The position numbers and the translations under genes were made by a program. 64,000 nucleotides of DNA from Nereocystis luetkeana (taxonomy: Eukaryota > Sar > Phaeophyceae > Laminariales > Laminariaceae). The notes beneath the pieces were generated by a model. That model saw nothing but the letters and a program-made list of their open reading frames with translations, was not told the origin of the DNA and searched no databases. The stretch is taken from contig JARUPZ010000008.1 in the NCBI GenBank assembly GCA_031213475.1, forward strand, positions 11,031,938 through 11,095,937, in the 5' to 3' direction. Positions 14,901 to 25,670 of this stretch are shown piece after piece. Every line of letters starts with the position of its first letter. The first letter of the stretch is position 1.

Positions 14901-15601
14901 AGAGGAAGCACATGTCCGCAAAATGTTTTCTGAATGAGGCGGCTCCTTAACAAAAAATAGTCGGAGTTGCAATTTTGTTTCGTAAAATGACGTTTTGGTA
15001 TACTTGGACCATGAGATTATTCGACCCAAAGCGAATCGATTTTTGCTGGAGTCAGTTTTCGAGTGAAGCATGGAGCGCCTTACGTGGGGAGCCTCAGAAC
15101 GTTCAGGGTGAACCTCTATCGTAGAACATATCTGCACTAAAGCGGGGGGGTGTACGAGTTTCATAGGAGGCTCCTCTCTTGATGGGGCCTGTAACCTCAC
15201 TCGAAGACCCCAAACTCCAGAAACGTACTGTAGTGCCCTTAGCTCGTTCGGGTCTGCAGTCAGTCCCGTTTTAGGAATAAAACACTCATATATATTCTGA
15301 GCGTTGTCCCCCAAACGGGACTGCCGTGCTAAAGGGGTTGGGCCGATGACAAGACATGCCTACTGTAGGTATGTACCGAAAAAGATATGAACACGATTGT
15401 CAAACACAAAACGGAATGCCGAACGGAATTCCAACAGTGCTTTAGTGATTTGTCCGTAGAGGGGCCCCGTATGTCAGATGCATCCCGGCCACAACTTGGG
15501 CCTGCTATCATGCCCCGCGTCAGGCCCACGGCCATCATAGCAAGCTACCAGTGCTTTAATCTCACATGACCAAAAAACCGTAGATACCGTGCCAATGAAT
15601 A

Positions 15602-15638
<37 letters not shown>

Positions 15639-18600
15639 TCGGAAGTATGACGGAAGTACGGGGGCGCCGACGGTTTAGGTTGTGTAGCGATTTGGCGGGG
15701 GGTACGTGGTGCATTCTGGCCGCCGCTTGATCGCAGATGCAACGTATCCACTTCAGTCGGCTATAGAAGGCACAACGTATGACGGCCGCCGAGACAAAAC
15801 CACCCTATAATACGGACAGGAGGAAGCGCTTCTACGAGCGTTCGACAAACACGCCGAGGTCTCCCGATCCCGCGCAATGCTAGCGGACATGCCGCACGTA
15901 TGCTGTAATGGCCCCCTTTGGTCCGGCTTGAGGGGGGTGAAGGAATCGAAACAATGTGAAGATCACAGCATGGGCCCGACGAAGTATGATAGCCCGGGCT
16001 GCTGTGATAGCAGGATTGTCCGAAGCGCAACACAGCAAAGAGACGTGTGACTCGCGCACAGCATGACGATGCCAGTAGTGTGTTGCACGCTCTCTCCCTG
16101 TTGCGGAGGACCACAGGAATCGGAACTCCGTCATATGCACGAAAACCTGCCAGGTATATACTACTGTATATTCACTAGGCATATTTTGTCCTGAATACCA
16201 TGTTCCACCGTAATAAACTTGTTTTGTAACAAGACCGGACTTTGCCACTTTTTTCTCCTTGACCTTTTCAGAACTTCACCGTACATGAACCTAGCTTCGA
16301 CTGTGTTGACAAGTAAGTGGTTTATACCTCAATAATAGCGGTGCGGCCCCAAAGCTGCGCTGCGGTACATAAGCCAAGATTTGACGCTAATTCCTCCGTC
16401 TATTTCGAGCCCACAATGGGGGTGCAGCTCCAACGCTGCACTGTACATAGACCTAGGTTTGATTGCGTATGATTCCATGTGTTTTCCCCACACAGTAGTG
16501 GGAGTGGGGCTCAAACTTTGGTCAAATCTGGGTCTAAATAGGGAGATGCAAGGGAACGCCGAAACTTCCTCTCAATCCAGTGATTGCACGCACGCTCGCT
16601 CCGCGGTTTGCAGGACAACTTCCTGGACGCTCTTCACGCCCAAAACATGGAATCGCACAAGGACGCGCTGGCCGCAGTCGGGATCGACACGGCGGATATC
16701 CCAGTCCCCGATCTGTGCCTCGTGGGCGTCTTCATCGGCTCCGTCGGTGATTGCGCAGATCAATATGATATTTCCTCTTCAGTTTATTCAATGTTCGAAT
16801 TTTGTGGTCGTTTCATCATCATGGCTCTATAGCCTGCGAAGCTAAAACTCCTCGGTACAAGGGGGGCCCTTCGTAGCCATGGCGCTTTCTTGTCGGCGTA
16901 CGTTCCTGCGCGCGTACAAGACGTGAGCAAAGCCGAATGGCACCGAAGGAGCATGGCCGGCGAGCTCGAAGACCTGGGTTTTCTGCCACAGACTTCACTC
17001 CTTTTGCGATCATCGTGAATCACTCTTCGAATCGTTTTGACAGCTGCGGTGCTGTATCGTGCGGTTCTCTAGCTTCGCTGCGCTATGCTTTGCGTTGTTT
17101 CTGTGCTGTTCTTCTGATGCGGTGTGTAGTGGGGGTTCATTCTGTGCTGTGATGTGTTGTGGTGCTTTCTGTTGTGCTGTGATATGTTGTGGTGGTTTGT
17201 GCTGTGTTGTGGTGGTGTGTGATGTGCTGTATTGTGTTGTGTTTGCTCTAACATTTTGAACCTTCCTTGCCTCTCGTACGGTTATTCGTGTTTGTCCCCT
17301 GTCAGCTGGAGCCCACGTTCGCTCGACCTATTCCCTCGCTCCCGGAACTATCGACGAGGTGACAACCCAGTGTGATTATTTGAGTTAGATCGCGCGGGTC
17401 GGGGTGCTGGGTTTTTGGGGGTTAGGGAACATGGAGGGGGGGGGAGGGGGGGGCTACCGCCCCGTAGGCGAAATGCCACGATCTGCAGTAAATGAGATGT
17501 TGGTTTTGGAGCAGTTTTCAGGGCGGCCTCGGAATAGTCACGAGGAAAGGAGGGCGGGGTGTCAGGACGCTATGTACGCATATGATCGGAGTGCGTCTTG
17601 CTGCCAAGCAGGAAACCCCACGCATTGATCCTTGCCGCCTTCCTTCATTTGATCAACACCGTCAATCGATGTTCAGTCCCTCTCAAGCCCGTGGTAAACG
17701 TTGCCAAGGCCTCTAACCAAGGCGCACTGCTGCGTTGCACGCTCTTCTCTTCAGGCCGTTGTCGAACCCTTCCCTGGCTACAACATCCACCTAGTCAACG
17801 AAGCCTACGGCATCCCCGGTGGCTGGCTCCAGGCGTCGCTCTACAGGTGCGTCTGTACCCAAACCACGCGTTGCGGTATCATTAAGTCGTATCCTTGTGT
17901 ACGACGGTCAACCACAGAAGGGGCCCAGCTGGTTCGGAACGTTCTGCCGCGGGGTTCGGACTGCGGGACAGGGCGCGGCGGAGGACACTGGCGCGCGCAA
18001 ACAATTATTCCACAGCGTCAGTGCGCTCTACGGCCCTCAACGTGCCTTGAACACATATCACGTATCCAGGCTGTATTTATCCAAATCACCCGTAAGGTGC
18101 CGCACCCCTCGGGTTTTTTGTGGTCGGGATCATGTTCATGGGATTTGTCCGATAGGCAGGCCGCCACGTTTATGTTGTCAGAAGCATTAAAGGGTGCATT
18201 CGTGCGTCGCGCGCGCCCCTGCTAGGCAGGCAACACCCAACCGGAGCCGTAACAGGGTAATAGCGTGCCCATGCTGCTTTATACGTAAACGACTCGCACG
18301 TCGGTGTTGAAGCCGAACGACTTCATCGGTGTTACATCGGGTTGATTGAGAAGGCGGCTGCAAAGCTAAGCAGCTCTTGCATTGTGCCGACCCAAAGATG
18401 GTGCCGCCACTCGTCTCGCGCGGCTATGGAATACTGGTCGTATCGCACGGTTTGGAAATGCTGGTGACATCGCACGGTTGCGGAGCGTTGGTCACATCAA
18501 ACGGGTACGAAATACTGGTAACGTCCGACGGTCATGTGAGGTTGACCACACAGCACATGGATGGAATGCCTGATCACATCCTTTCCTCGCTTCCACTCTG

Positions 18601-19369
18601 TCTTGCTATATTTCCTGGTCTCTGGAACGTCCAGCTCGGAGCGCATGCTTCATCACTACTACGGCCTGGGCAAGGCCCCGTGGTTTACTGACGACATCTA
18701 CGAGGGTTTCGACTCCGACAGTTGTGAGTGGCTTGACCTTGACACTCCGCAGAGGGGCTACTCTGTAGTTGTGGCTTCTGAGCATGTTAACGGGGCCCCG
18801 AAAACGGCCCAAGGGAAGGCAGCTTCCTTTCCGGGGTTAGGGCGTGCATACCTAGATTTAGGACACCTGGGTACACAGGTGTTTGTAGCGACTGGCGTTC
18901 GAGACATTCGCACGACGATTGTCTTGCACAGGAAGAGAGGGCACTGTGTATATATGTACCGTGTATGCTGGAAAGTGGAGGGGGCAACGCACTTTCCAAA
19001 ATGGCACCGTCGTTATGGTGCGCGCTTCATAGCAGCTTATGCTCGCCTTCCAATCCTCTCGATCTTCATATACAAGCCTGAGAAAGTTATGAGAACATGG
19101 AAACAACAATAAGTTAAGAACAGCAATCACAACAGGTATCCTACTGGTCATATTGCCGTTGGTGTTCTGGGAGTGCCGGCTTGTTGGGCTACTTCGCTCC
19201 GTATTTAGACGCGGTTTTGGCGATGTATGAGTGCTAACGCCATATTGTGTCTCACGAACTACAGGCCGCAAAAACAATGTTGGAACTCCCCCTATCTGCT
19301 TCGCCTTCTATGTATTCACCCGCAGACTACAACTCGGCCATCGGCAACTCCAACGGAAATGGAAAGTAA
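955..19369 (+). CDS. Flavin-containing amine oxidase, C-terminal part (5' end outside window), about 18 exons
   Basis: Exons: 955-1144, 6139-6204, 7007-7153, 7945-8066, 8985-9115, (9653-9727 and 9821-9852 tentative), 10689-10766, 11383-11532, 12090-12192, 12850-12934, 13848-13926, 14695-14802, 16614-16746, 17306-17358, 17755-17846, 18635-18723, 19326-19369 (stop TAA 19367-19369). Joined, they stay open for 591 codons; every junction is phase-compatible with an AG acceptor. Family landmarks, in order: GVKLYFKHQV followed by AVLNVP (substrate-domain strand and the 'VP' turn of amine oxidases), FYEDAWWAKLG, YHDGYSNC, then the FAD-contacting C-terminus with LVNEAYGIPGGWLQASL and an SSERMLHHYYG helix. 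The family oxidises amines or amino acids with FAD, releasing H2O2 and ammonia; the substrate cannot be read here. The N-terminal GxGxxG dinucleotide fold is not in the window, so the gene starts upstream. The tail is short and Asn/Gly-rich. Introns hold the hAT element, MITEs and satellites. Confidence 0.85.
1930..2040 (+). repeat. tRNA-derived SINE-like sequence
   Basis: A box-A-like TGGTTCAAGTGG is followed by a good T-arm, CTGGG-TTCGAGC-CCCAG, about 50 bases on, then an A-rich tail (AAAAATAAAAAAAGG). The acceptor stem does not close and the anticodon arm is misfolded, so it is not a working tRNA. The combination is typical of a SINE head plus tail or a decayed tRNA copy. Confidence 0.35.
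2959..3099. repeat. Two (CTG)n microsatellites
   Basis: CTG runs at 2959-2998 and about 3070-3099, separated by a GC-rich stretch of CCGCCG units, inside the 5 kb amine oxidase intron. Poly-Ala, poly-Leu and poly-Gln open frames here are repeat products. Confidence 0.85.
3522..4517. mobile_element. Non-autonomous hAT-like DNA transposon with 8 bp target duplication
   Basis: The left end TAGGGTTGGGTCCTGG (3522-3537) is inverted at the right end (CCAGTACCCAACCCTA, 4502-4517), with one mismatch in 16. The element is flanked by the perfect 8 bp direct repeat ACTTTTTC at 3514-3521 and 4518-4525. Terminal TAGGG and 8 bp duplications are characteristic of the hAT superfamily. Many CCAGTAC/GTACTGG motifs lie just inside both ends (3540-3620 and 4440-4510), like the subterminal repeats that hAT transposases bind. 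No transposase domain is seen in the 996 bp. It sits in an intron of the amine oxidase gene. Confidence 0.8.
9653..9852 (+). CDS. Tentative amine oxidase exons 9653-9727 and 9821-9852
   Basis: The exon ending at 9115 leaves phase 1 and the exon starting at 10689 enters phase 0, so at least one exon must lie between them. The piece from 9653 reads AMSRYPVAIPMSGRHRM, and a 32-base piece at 9821-9852 ends in a strong GTAAGT donor and reads GQGLGGYFL, which would join smoothly to the next exon (VPVDSDGKQLGFDL). The second piece resembles the Gly-rich segment that precedes the substrate-domain strand in amine oxidases. The acceptor of the first piece lacks a good pyrimidine tract and its donor (ATT|GTTCGC) is weak, so its boundaries may be wrong. 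Confidence 0.4.
15261..15323. mobile_element. Short hairpin repeat, family 2, copy A
   Basis: Imperfect inverted ends CAGTCCCGTTTTAGG and CCCCCAAACGGGACTG enclose an A/T-rich centre. The copy lies in an amine oxidase intron. Related copies are at 52479-52541 and 55921-55986. Confidence 0.5.
15599..15634. repeat. (TA)n microsatellite
   Basis: About 18 AT units with ATG interruptions, in the amine oxidase intron between exons at 14802 and 16614. Confidence 0.9.
17140..17255. repeat. TGTG(C/T)TGTGG-rich tract
   Basis: Imperfect GTGCTGTGATGTGTTGTGGT units fill about 110 bp of the intron before the 17306 exon. Confidence 0.7.
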
Positions 19370-22259
19370 AAACGCAGGGAGTCTGGCCACCACCTTCCGG
19401 GAACGTCTACAACAGTGGGTTGCACCACTAGGCCGCAGGCCCTCACCGTTTTCCAACCGGAGCCATCATCAGAAGCTTTGTTTTGATTTATACTCATGAC
19501 GGTTCGATCACGCTTGGTTGTGGTCCTCCTCTTCGGTTTGCCGCGGTTCGATCGAGAGGTTAGATTGGGAGGTGCAGAGGGGCACATCCTGAACACTAGA
19601 TACGCGGCAGACGATCAACAGTGGGTTGGAGCCTCCTGATGACATCGTCCTCTTTGTTCGCGAAGCCGGAGTGCTCTAGCAGTCATGTTTTACTCGGCCA
19701 CATGCTGAACTGCTACCGCAGCAGTGCGTTATCCTATTGTCGTTCGTGCTCCCTACTGGGTTTTACCGTGGTGGATAGACGATAGTGCAAAGGAGGTCCG
19801 GCATGATTATTCCTGTTGCTGATAGGTTCCCGCCGGGCCTCATTTGCTACTGTCGGTATCACCGTAGTCATTAGACGAGAGCCCCCTGAGGAACGACTTA
19901 TATTTCGTTGCTGCCGGCTTCGTACCGCACTATGAATACTGCAGCGCGTACCGTAGCGTTCTTCATGGTACGTAGGGAATGTAAACGAGAGTGGAAACAA
20001 TGTCCGGCGTTTTTCGTTTCTTCTCGTCGCTTAGACCCTCTGGGCTGTCTTCGCCGCCATGCGGCTAAAGAGATTATATCTATTTTGCCGACCCAGGCCC
20101 CCGCCTTGTGCATACAGCAACACTTCGATCTAATATACCTGGTATATAGTATACATACCAGGGTATACAATAGGTCGTAGACGCGAAGATGAGGCGTTTC
20201 GACTATATATAGTGTGTTCCTGTCTTAGTACATACCAGGTACAGGTACATTTCTTGGTCGTGCATAGGTCGCCGTCAGTAGACAAACCAAAAAATGCTGC
20301 GCGCGACGTTTGTCTGCCCGCGGGTCCCTGCTGTCCGAAATTCGCCGCGCGCAACCCCGATCCAGCTTCCAAAATCGCACTCATCTTTCGCAATCATGCA
20401 GCAAATACAGCAGCCGTCTCAGTTCTGAGCCAAGGCGTCGCGGGCACGGAGAAACCGAGAGTGAACAAAACCAAAGACTTGCGTTTCGTTTATTGCACGC
20501 CCTTTGTTACGTCAAGGATGGTCTTGCGGCCGTGGTTGTTGTGGCCTGGGTGGGATGGAGTGGGGTAGAGAGCTACGTTGTGCGCGTTTTCCCTGGTCGT
20601 TGCGATTCGGCCATTGCCTGAGAGAGGGAATTGCATGATCCGTAGAGATGTATGGCTCGCTGCGAGTGGCTTCTTCGCGCTATTATTTTGTCGCGTTCAT
20701 CTGTCTCTTCCTATTTTCATGGGAGTATTGCGTACAGGGTTTGTTGGATGTGGCTAGTCAAGGCGACAGGCGGTTTTCGCCGCGAACAACCAACCGTGTT
20801 ACTGCTGTAAAGAACATGAACAACGTTTTTTAACTCTTCTGTAGGAGGCCGCGGGTGTCGAGACTGCGTGTGGGCACGCCAACGTTTCTGTATACCAGCA
20901 CCGGGTATATGTATTGCGTGTTGTTGTATCGCCGATCAGGTTTAGCGGGTTTGTATGAGGCGATATATGGTTACATGTTTACATGTTGGGTAAGTGCACG
21001 TTTCGCATCGTGCGTAGGCCTTTGAGGATCGACTGGTTGGCACGATGCGGAGGTCTACAAGCTGTACTGCCAGATACCAAGGGCTTGGCTGAGCGAGGCC
21101 GCTTCCAGCCGACATAACCTACGTCCGGCTGTCGTCACTAGCACCGCAAACACCCTTGGTTCAAGGTCGGGCAGACGTTGAGGGTATACGCCCCTCATTA
21201 CCAGACCAGTCGCGCGGGGAGCGGGGGGGGGGGGGTCGTTTGTATATTATTATGCTGTTCAAGGCAGCGCCCTCTAGGCGGCGAGCATTACCCGTGGATC
21301 TACAAAGAAGTGCAGAGTTTAATGATGAACTTAACGTGTTAGTCCTTCAAGACTAGTGACTACCAGGTCGTGCAAATTGCACTTATAACCCAGATAGACG
21401 TGCCCAGGTAACGGTGAAGATCGGTCGATTTTCAACGACGACTGATATGGAAAGTGAAGAGTGCTCCGGTAGTGCTCGGCGCGCACTGTACAACCCCGGA
21501 GGGCATTTCCTGCGACCAACACCATCCGTTTGACACTATCGAGTACGGACGCAACAGGAAACAACGCTTGCTCGAAGTCGGTTTGCTTGAAGCGAAACAC
21601 AGGACAATACACCTGGTAGGAAAACAAGCAGTCAGAAAAGCAGGCTGAGATTATTTACTGGAAAATATAAAAATTGGAAACCGACATACCGAAATCGCCG
21701 TCCTGTAAACCGCGCCCATTTTCAATCACGAAATCCAGCCTGGAAACAGTTTTCGTGGTTATTACTAGGTGCCCGGTACTTTGGGCGTATGATACATACG
21801 TTCTGAGCAATGTGGAAAGGGCAACATGATACTGTACGCAAAAGCCAACCATCCCCTCGCCCCCCACTGCTGGTCTGGCTCATACAGGTCGGTTCAAGCG
21901 CAAAACCTCAAATGCTCTAAGTAACTAATGCCGCATGCACAATATATATATATATGCGTGAATGTCATACCTCGTGTTAATATTTGGTGTTATACTGACC
22001 GTAACGATCAGCGGGAGAGGATGGCACAGCCGGTCTTTTATTGGGGGCCTAGACCTGGCGCTAGCATCCACAGGTCTTCAGAAAAATAAAAAAATGGCCA
22101 GGCGTCTCCGCGGCGAAAAAAAAGAGATTGCCGTTATTTTTCTGAACAAACCTGATTCAGATACGTACTCCCAAGGCATGTCCGTGACACGCCCCACACA
22201 AACACTCGAGTAACTGACTGCGTAGGACCAATATCAAGCAATGTTCAACGTTAAACGTT

Positions 22260-23570
22260 GATCCTATACTGAAACTACAGTAGTTACTGCAACGCCTATT
22301 TTGTGCGCTGTTACCGCAAAAAAGTCATAACGTCCACGCTGTCTTTCGAGGGTAGACCCTGAACATTGGAACACGTGTTCTATCATCCCTGCCGATCCTT
22401 TGACGGGTGCGGTTTGGCTTGTTTTGTTTTTGGGCCGGAATTTTCGAATATCTTGAAAACAAAAACTCTCAAATATCCTGAAAAAACTACAAAAATAATA
22501 ATCTTCGCGGCAAAAAAAACACACACACACACGCTGCGGTGAACGGGCTTGGCAGGGGCTGGTAGAACACGCGCGCCAAAAATTTAGGGTCTTACTCGAA
22601 AAAACTGCGTGGGCATTGGACTCTGAAGGAATCTGGTGCGATAGGCTTGAACCAGCTCGTATATATGTAGCTGCACAAGCTGCGTAACAACCGACCCCGA
22701 CCTTCCTTCTGCGGCATACTGACAATAATATCGGGTTCGGACGACCCCAAGTATCGTCGAATATTCCGCCTCTCTCTGCGGGCGTGTTTAGATTCAAACT
22801 TGGGTGCTTTCCGAGCACTGCGAGGAGTGCCAAACTAGTACCGGCAAGGACGCCGGCCACTCCCTCGCCTCTCGCTTGCATTTCCAGGCGTAAGAGTTGC
22901 AGGACGCTTCCTGGGCATCTTCCGGCCGCTGGCGACAGCCCCATCCATATAGTGCGTCCTGATCGACGCTCTGGGGCGTGACAGGCCTTACGCAGTTTGG
23001 CGAGGTAAACAGAACTCATGATGGTCCTTGGAAGGACTGTCGTGTTGTATTATATCGGACGAACGAGGAAAGAAAGAGAGTCATATATTCTAACCACTGG
23101 ACTACGAGGGGAAGTGTTTTTTCTTTCCAAGAGGTGCACTCCAGTCGAATTTACAGCAGTGTGACGGCATGCTTAGCCTGAACTGCGTGCAGGGTGAATA
23201 GGTTGATTGCAAGGCCGTCCACTCCACTACGTACGCTCGCGGCAACTGTACGCCTGACGTCGGTGTCACACTGCAACTCCAAGTTCGAAGTCCCTACGAA
23301 AAGAACCTTCTTGACTGTACCATCACCAATCGTGACCCATTCCTGACCCTTAGGGGGCGAACGCCTTGCGATTGAATACGTTTGCAGCATCTCCTGTCAT
23401 GTGATCACTCGCACCGCTATCGCACACTCAGACCCTTCGATCAGAGATCGCTACAGCTGATTGACCACCAACACCATGCTCGGACTTGCCTCGAGGTACA
23501 AAATGCGCCGTTTGTGCCGTCCGGTGGTTGTACACCTATGAATGAGTAAGGCAGTGCTGTTACTTTTGAG
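22260..23570 (-). pseudogene. Decayed Ty1/copia-like retrotransposon fragment (protease region)
   Basis: On the minus strand, 23421 to 23353 reads DSGASDHMTGD, the aspartic-protease active-site signature of copia-type Pol, followed by NVFNRKAFAP and then a stop. A little downstream, after a frame change, 23390-23151 gives VTIGDGTVKK and DGLAINLFTLHAVQAKH, matching the segment that in copia polyproteins leads to the pre-integrase region. The frame before DSGAS is open except for a TGA where a Trp codon is usual. Stops and frameshifts make it non-functional. A 251-codon open frame at 23019-22264 continues on the same strand but I do not recognise it; integrase and reverse transcriptase are not visible. 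Left and right ends of the element cannot be set. Confidence 0.6.
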
Positions 23571-24774
23571 GCCAACGTTTCTTACTCCCGGAGTTCCTGA
23601 ACTAAGGAATTACTTCACAGACAGTATACATGTCAGTACAGTAGTACCCAATACGTGCGTATCCCTGTATGTGCGCTCTACCCTTTTGTTCGTACGTACG
23701 ACGCTTGCCTAGCCGATGAGGTGTTGGGAGGCTCACGCGTTCAGCTATTCTCAACATTAGTGTTTCGGTTAGGTGTGGAGCTTCTTGCGTGGAGAGCCTC
23801 GGCAGACTTGTGCGTGGGCCTCTACCGCCTTTTAGCACGTACGTATCAAATTCAGAAAAAAAAAATCGCGGCACGTTTCAATGTCGGCTGGGAGATGCTC
23901 TTCGGGGCCATACGCCCGTAGGCACCATGAAGTGCGCGGGACTTCCACGGCCACATGCTACCGGCGCCCACAGATGAATGGTGCTGTGCGTGAAATGCCA
24001 AGTATAAAATATACCCGGCTCTGAGGCACCCCCTTCCTCTAACAATATAGCAGTGCTACCCGCTATGAAACTCATCCCTTCGTCTCCCTGCAGTGCACTT
24101 CGAGTACAGAGTCATCCACAGCAGTAGTAAGGTTATCAAAGTGACATCCCTGTAAACCAGTATAGGCGAGTCTGACTGAACACCACCTCCCCGTCCCCCT
24201 CTACAAAATATTTAGCATGTTTACTGTTTTTCATGTGTACTACGTGTGTCCTTGTTTTGTCTATCCCTTCTATTTAATATGAATAGCCGTGACTCAGATC
24301 CGGAGTCATACAGAAGGCTCTCTTCGCCCATCCCAACAGCTCGTACGGGTAGGTGCCTTCAGTTTATCGCAAACGAAGTTCAGCGCTATCTTCCCTTGTC
24401 GACTCGTGTCTGAAGGCCTCAAAACTCGCGAGGGTGTCGTTTAGCACAGCAGTCAGTATCGCCCCTTCTCGGCATTCTTTCCACCTCGAGGCTCGAGACC
24501 CCCAACTTCTACACCTAGCCGCTCCCTCGAGATACGACCCGCTGAGTTTGATATGCTTCAACGCTGCTGTCTCCTGCATAAGTGGCGTCTTCGCGTGCAT
24601 TATATCGGGTGTGTAGCGCGAGCCGGGGGGGGACAGACGTTCGCCGCTGCTGCATTGACCTACTCCCGATGATAGTATCGACCTTGATACAGGACTCTCT
24701 CAAGCTGACACTGGTGACGCAGAAAAAAAAATGTTGTACGAGTATATCACTCTGCGAGGAAATCTAAAGATCGC

Positions 24775-25345
24775 TAGGTCCTTGTATTGATGTACCAACG
24801 GTCCTTATAATTCCGTACAATAGTATCAAAAACGGTTCATCATTTTGTTTTTCGGTATATTGATGTATCAACGGTCCTTGTAGTTCCGTACAGTAGTATA
24901 AAAAACGGTTCATCATCTTGTTTTTCGGTATACCGGGCTCATGGCCTGGGAGAGTACACGGATTCTACCATCATTGCTGTACGTAATAAAAGTCTGTAAC
25001 TAGTGTTCACCCGATGTATCGATATAGACTCTCTTATGTTGGTGATGATGTTGATGACATACTCTCAAATCACGCATGGGTACAGTGTATCAAACCAACG
25101 GCACAGTTTTTTGTCCTAATTCTTCCTCGTATTCGGGGCTCACAACATGGTAAAACACACCTATCCCATCAACACGAAGCTCGTACATTCTGCAGCTTGA
25201 TGCCGATCCGACGTTCACGATAAAGGGTCGCCTATGCTGATGGTGCTTGCGCCAAACTCTGATACCAACAACACGGTTTTTATCCTAATGGTCTCCAGTA
25301 TACGGGGCTCATAACCTGCTAAAAATACGCGTGTACCCTGTCAGT
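24775..25345 (-). repeat. Three degenerate direct copies of a retrotransposon-leader-like unit
   Basis: Segments near 24785-24950, 25060-25160 and 25240-25330 share an arrangement which on the minus strand reads 'ATGAGCCCC.TATAC', an A-rich stretch, and 'GTTGGTATCA'. 24785-24860 and 24861-24935 are also near-identical ~75 bp tandem copies. The GGTATCA and GTTATGAGCCC strings recall the primer-binding and leader area of copia elements, and the unit lies upstream (minus-strand sense) of the protease relic, so it may be its leader or LTR edge. This is a weak inference. Confidence 0.3.
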
Positions 25346-25479
25346 AATTCACCTTTGAGGTTTTAGTCAATGTTTCTTCGGACAGGCTTGAGAGAGAGAA
25401 CGTGGCCCGTGCGGGGGGGGGTAGCTGGATCAGGGATAAAGGGAGTCCGCAGTAGGAGCAGCACTATTTGGTTGCGGGG

Positions 25480-25670
25480 GGGGTGTACCAGGTACTCGAT
25501 AGCACGCGTATCCGTATACTCGTATGACGAAAGACCCTCGCATCCCTACAATGCCGGGACGGAGCACGTCGCTTTTTTAACAGACCAGGCAGACATTGCT
25601 AGCACCAAGCGCAAGGCACTGAGAGGTGATCGGCGACTCGCATGAAGGGTGAGCTGCACCCTACTAGCAA
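25480..25670. repeat. Dispersed single unit of the 125 bp satellite
   Basis: Contains AGACCCTCGCATCCCTACAA, GGGACGGAGCACGTCG and the same tail as the 35.3 kb array (CAGACATTGCTAGCACCAAG, GAAGGGTGAGCTGCACC). It differs at its start by TACCAGGTA in place of TA (25486-25494). It is followed by a long G-tract at about 25693-25719. Confidence 0.7.
25486..25494. repeat. TACCAGGTA scar inside a satellite copy
   Basis: Sister copies at 34900-34901 and 35149-35150 read GGTGTACTCGATAGG; this copy reads GGTGTACCAGGTACTCGATAG. The difference is exactly CCAGGTA added at a TA. It is one of about two dozen occurrences of this 9-mer in the window. Confidence 0.75.

Noticed and set aside
16272-16312. Possible small amine oxidase exon with perfect CAG acceptor and GTAAGT donor (NFTVHEPSFDCVD)
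   Set aside because: Its length is not compatible with the phase of the exons at 14802 and 16614, which join directly in frame. It may be a rarely used or poison exon.
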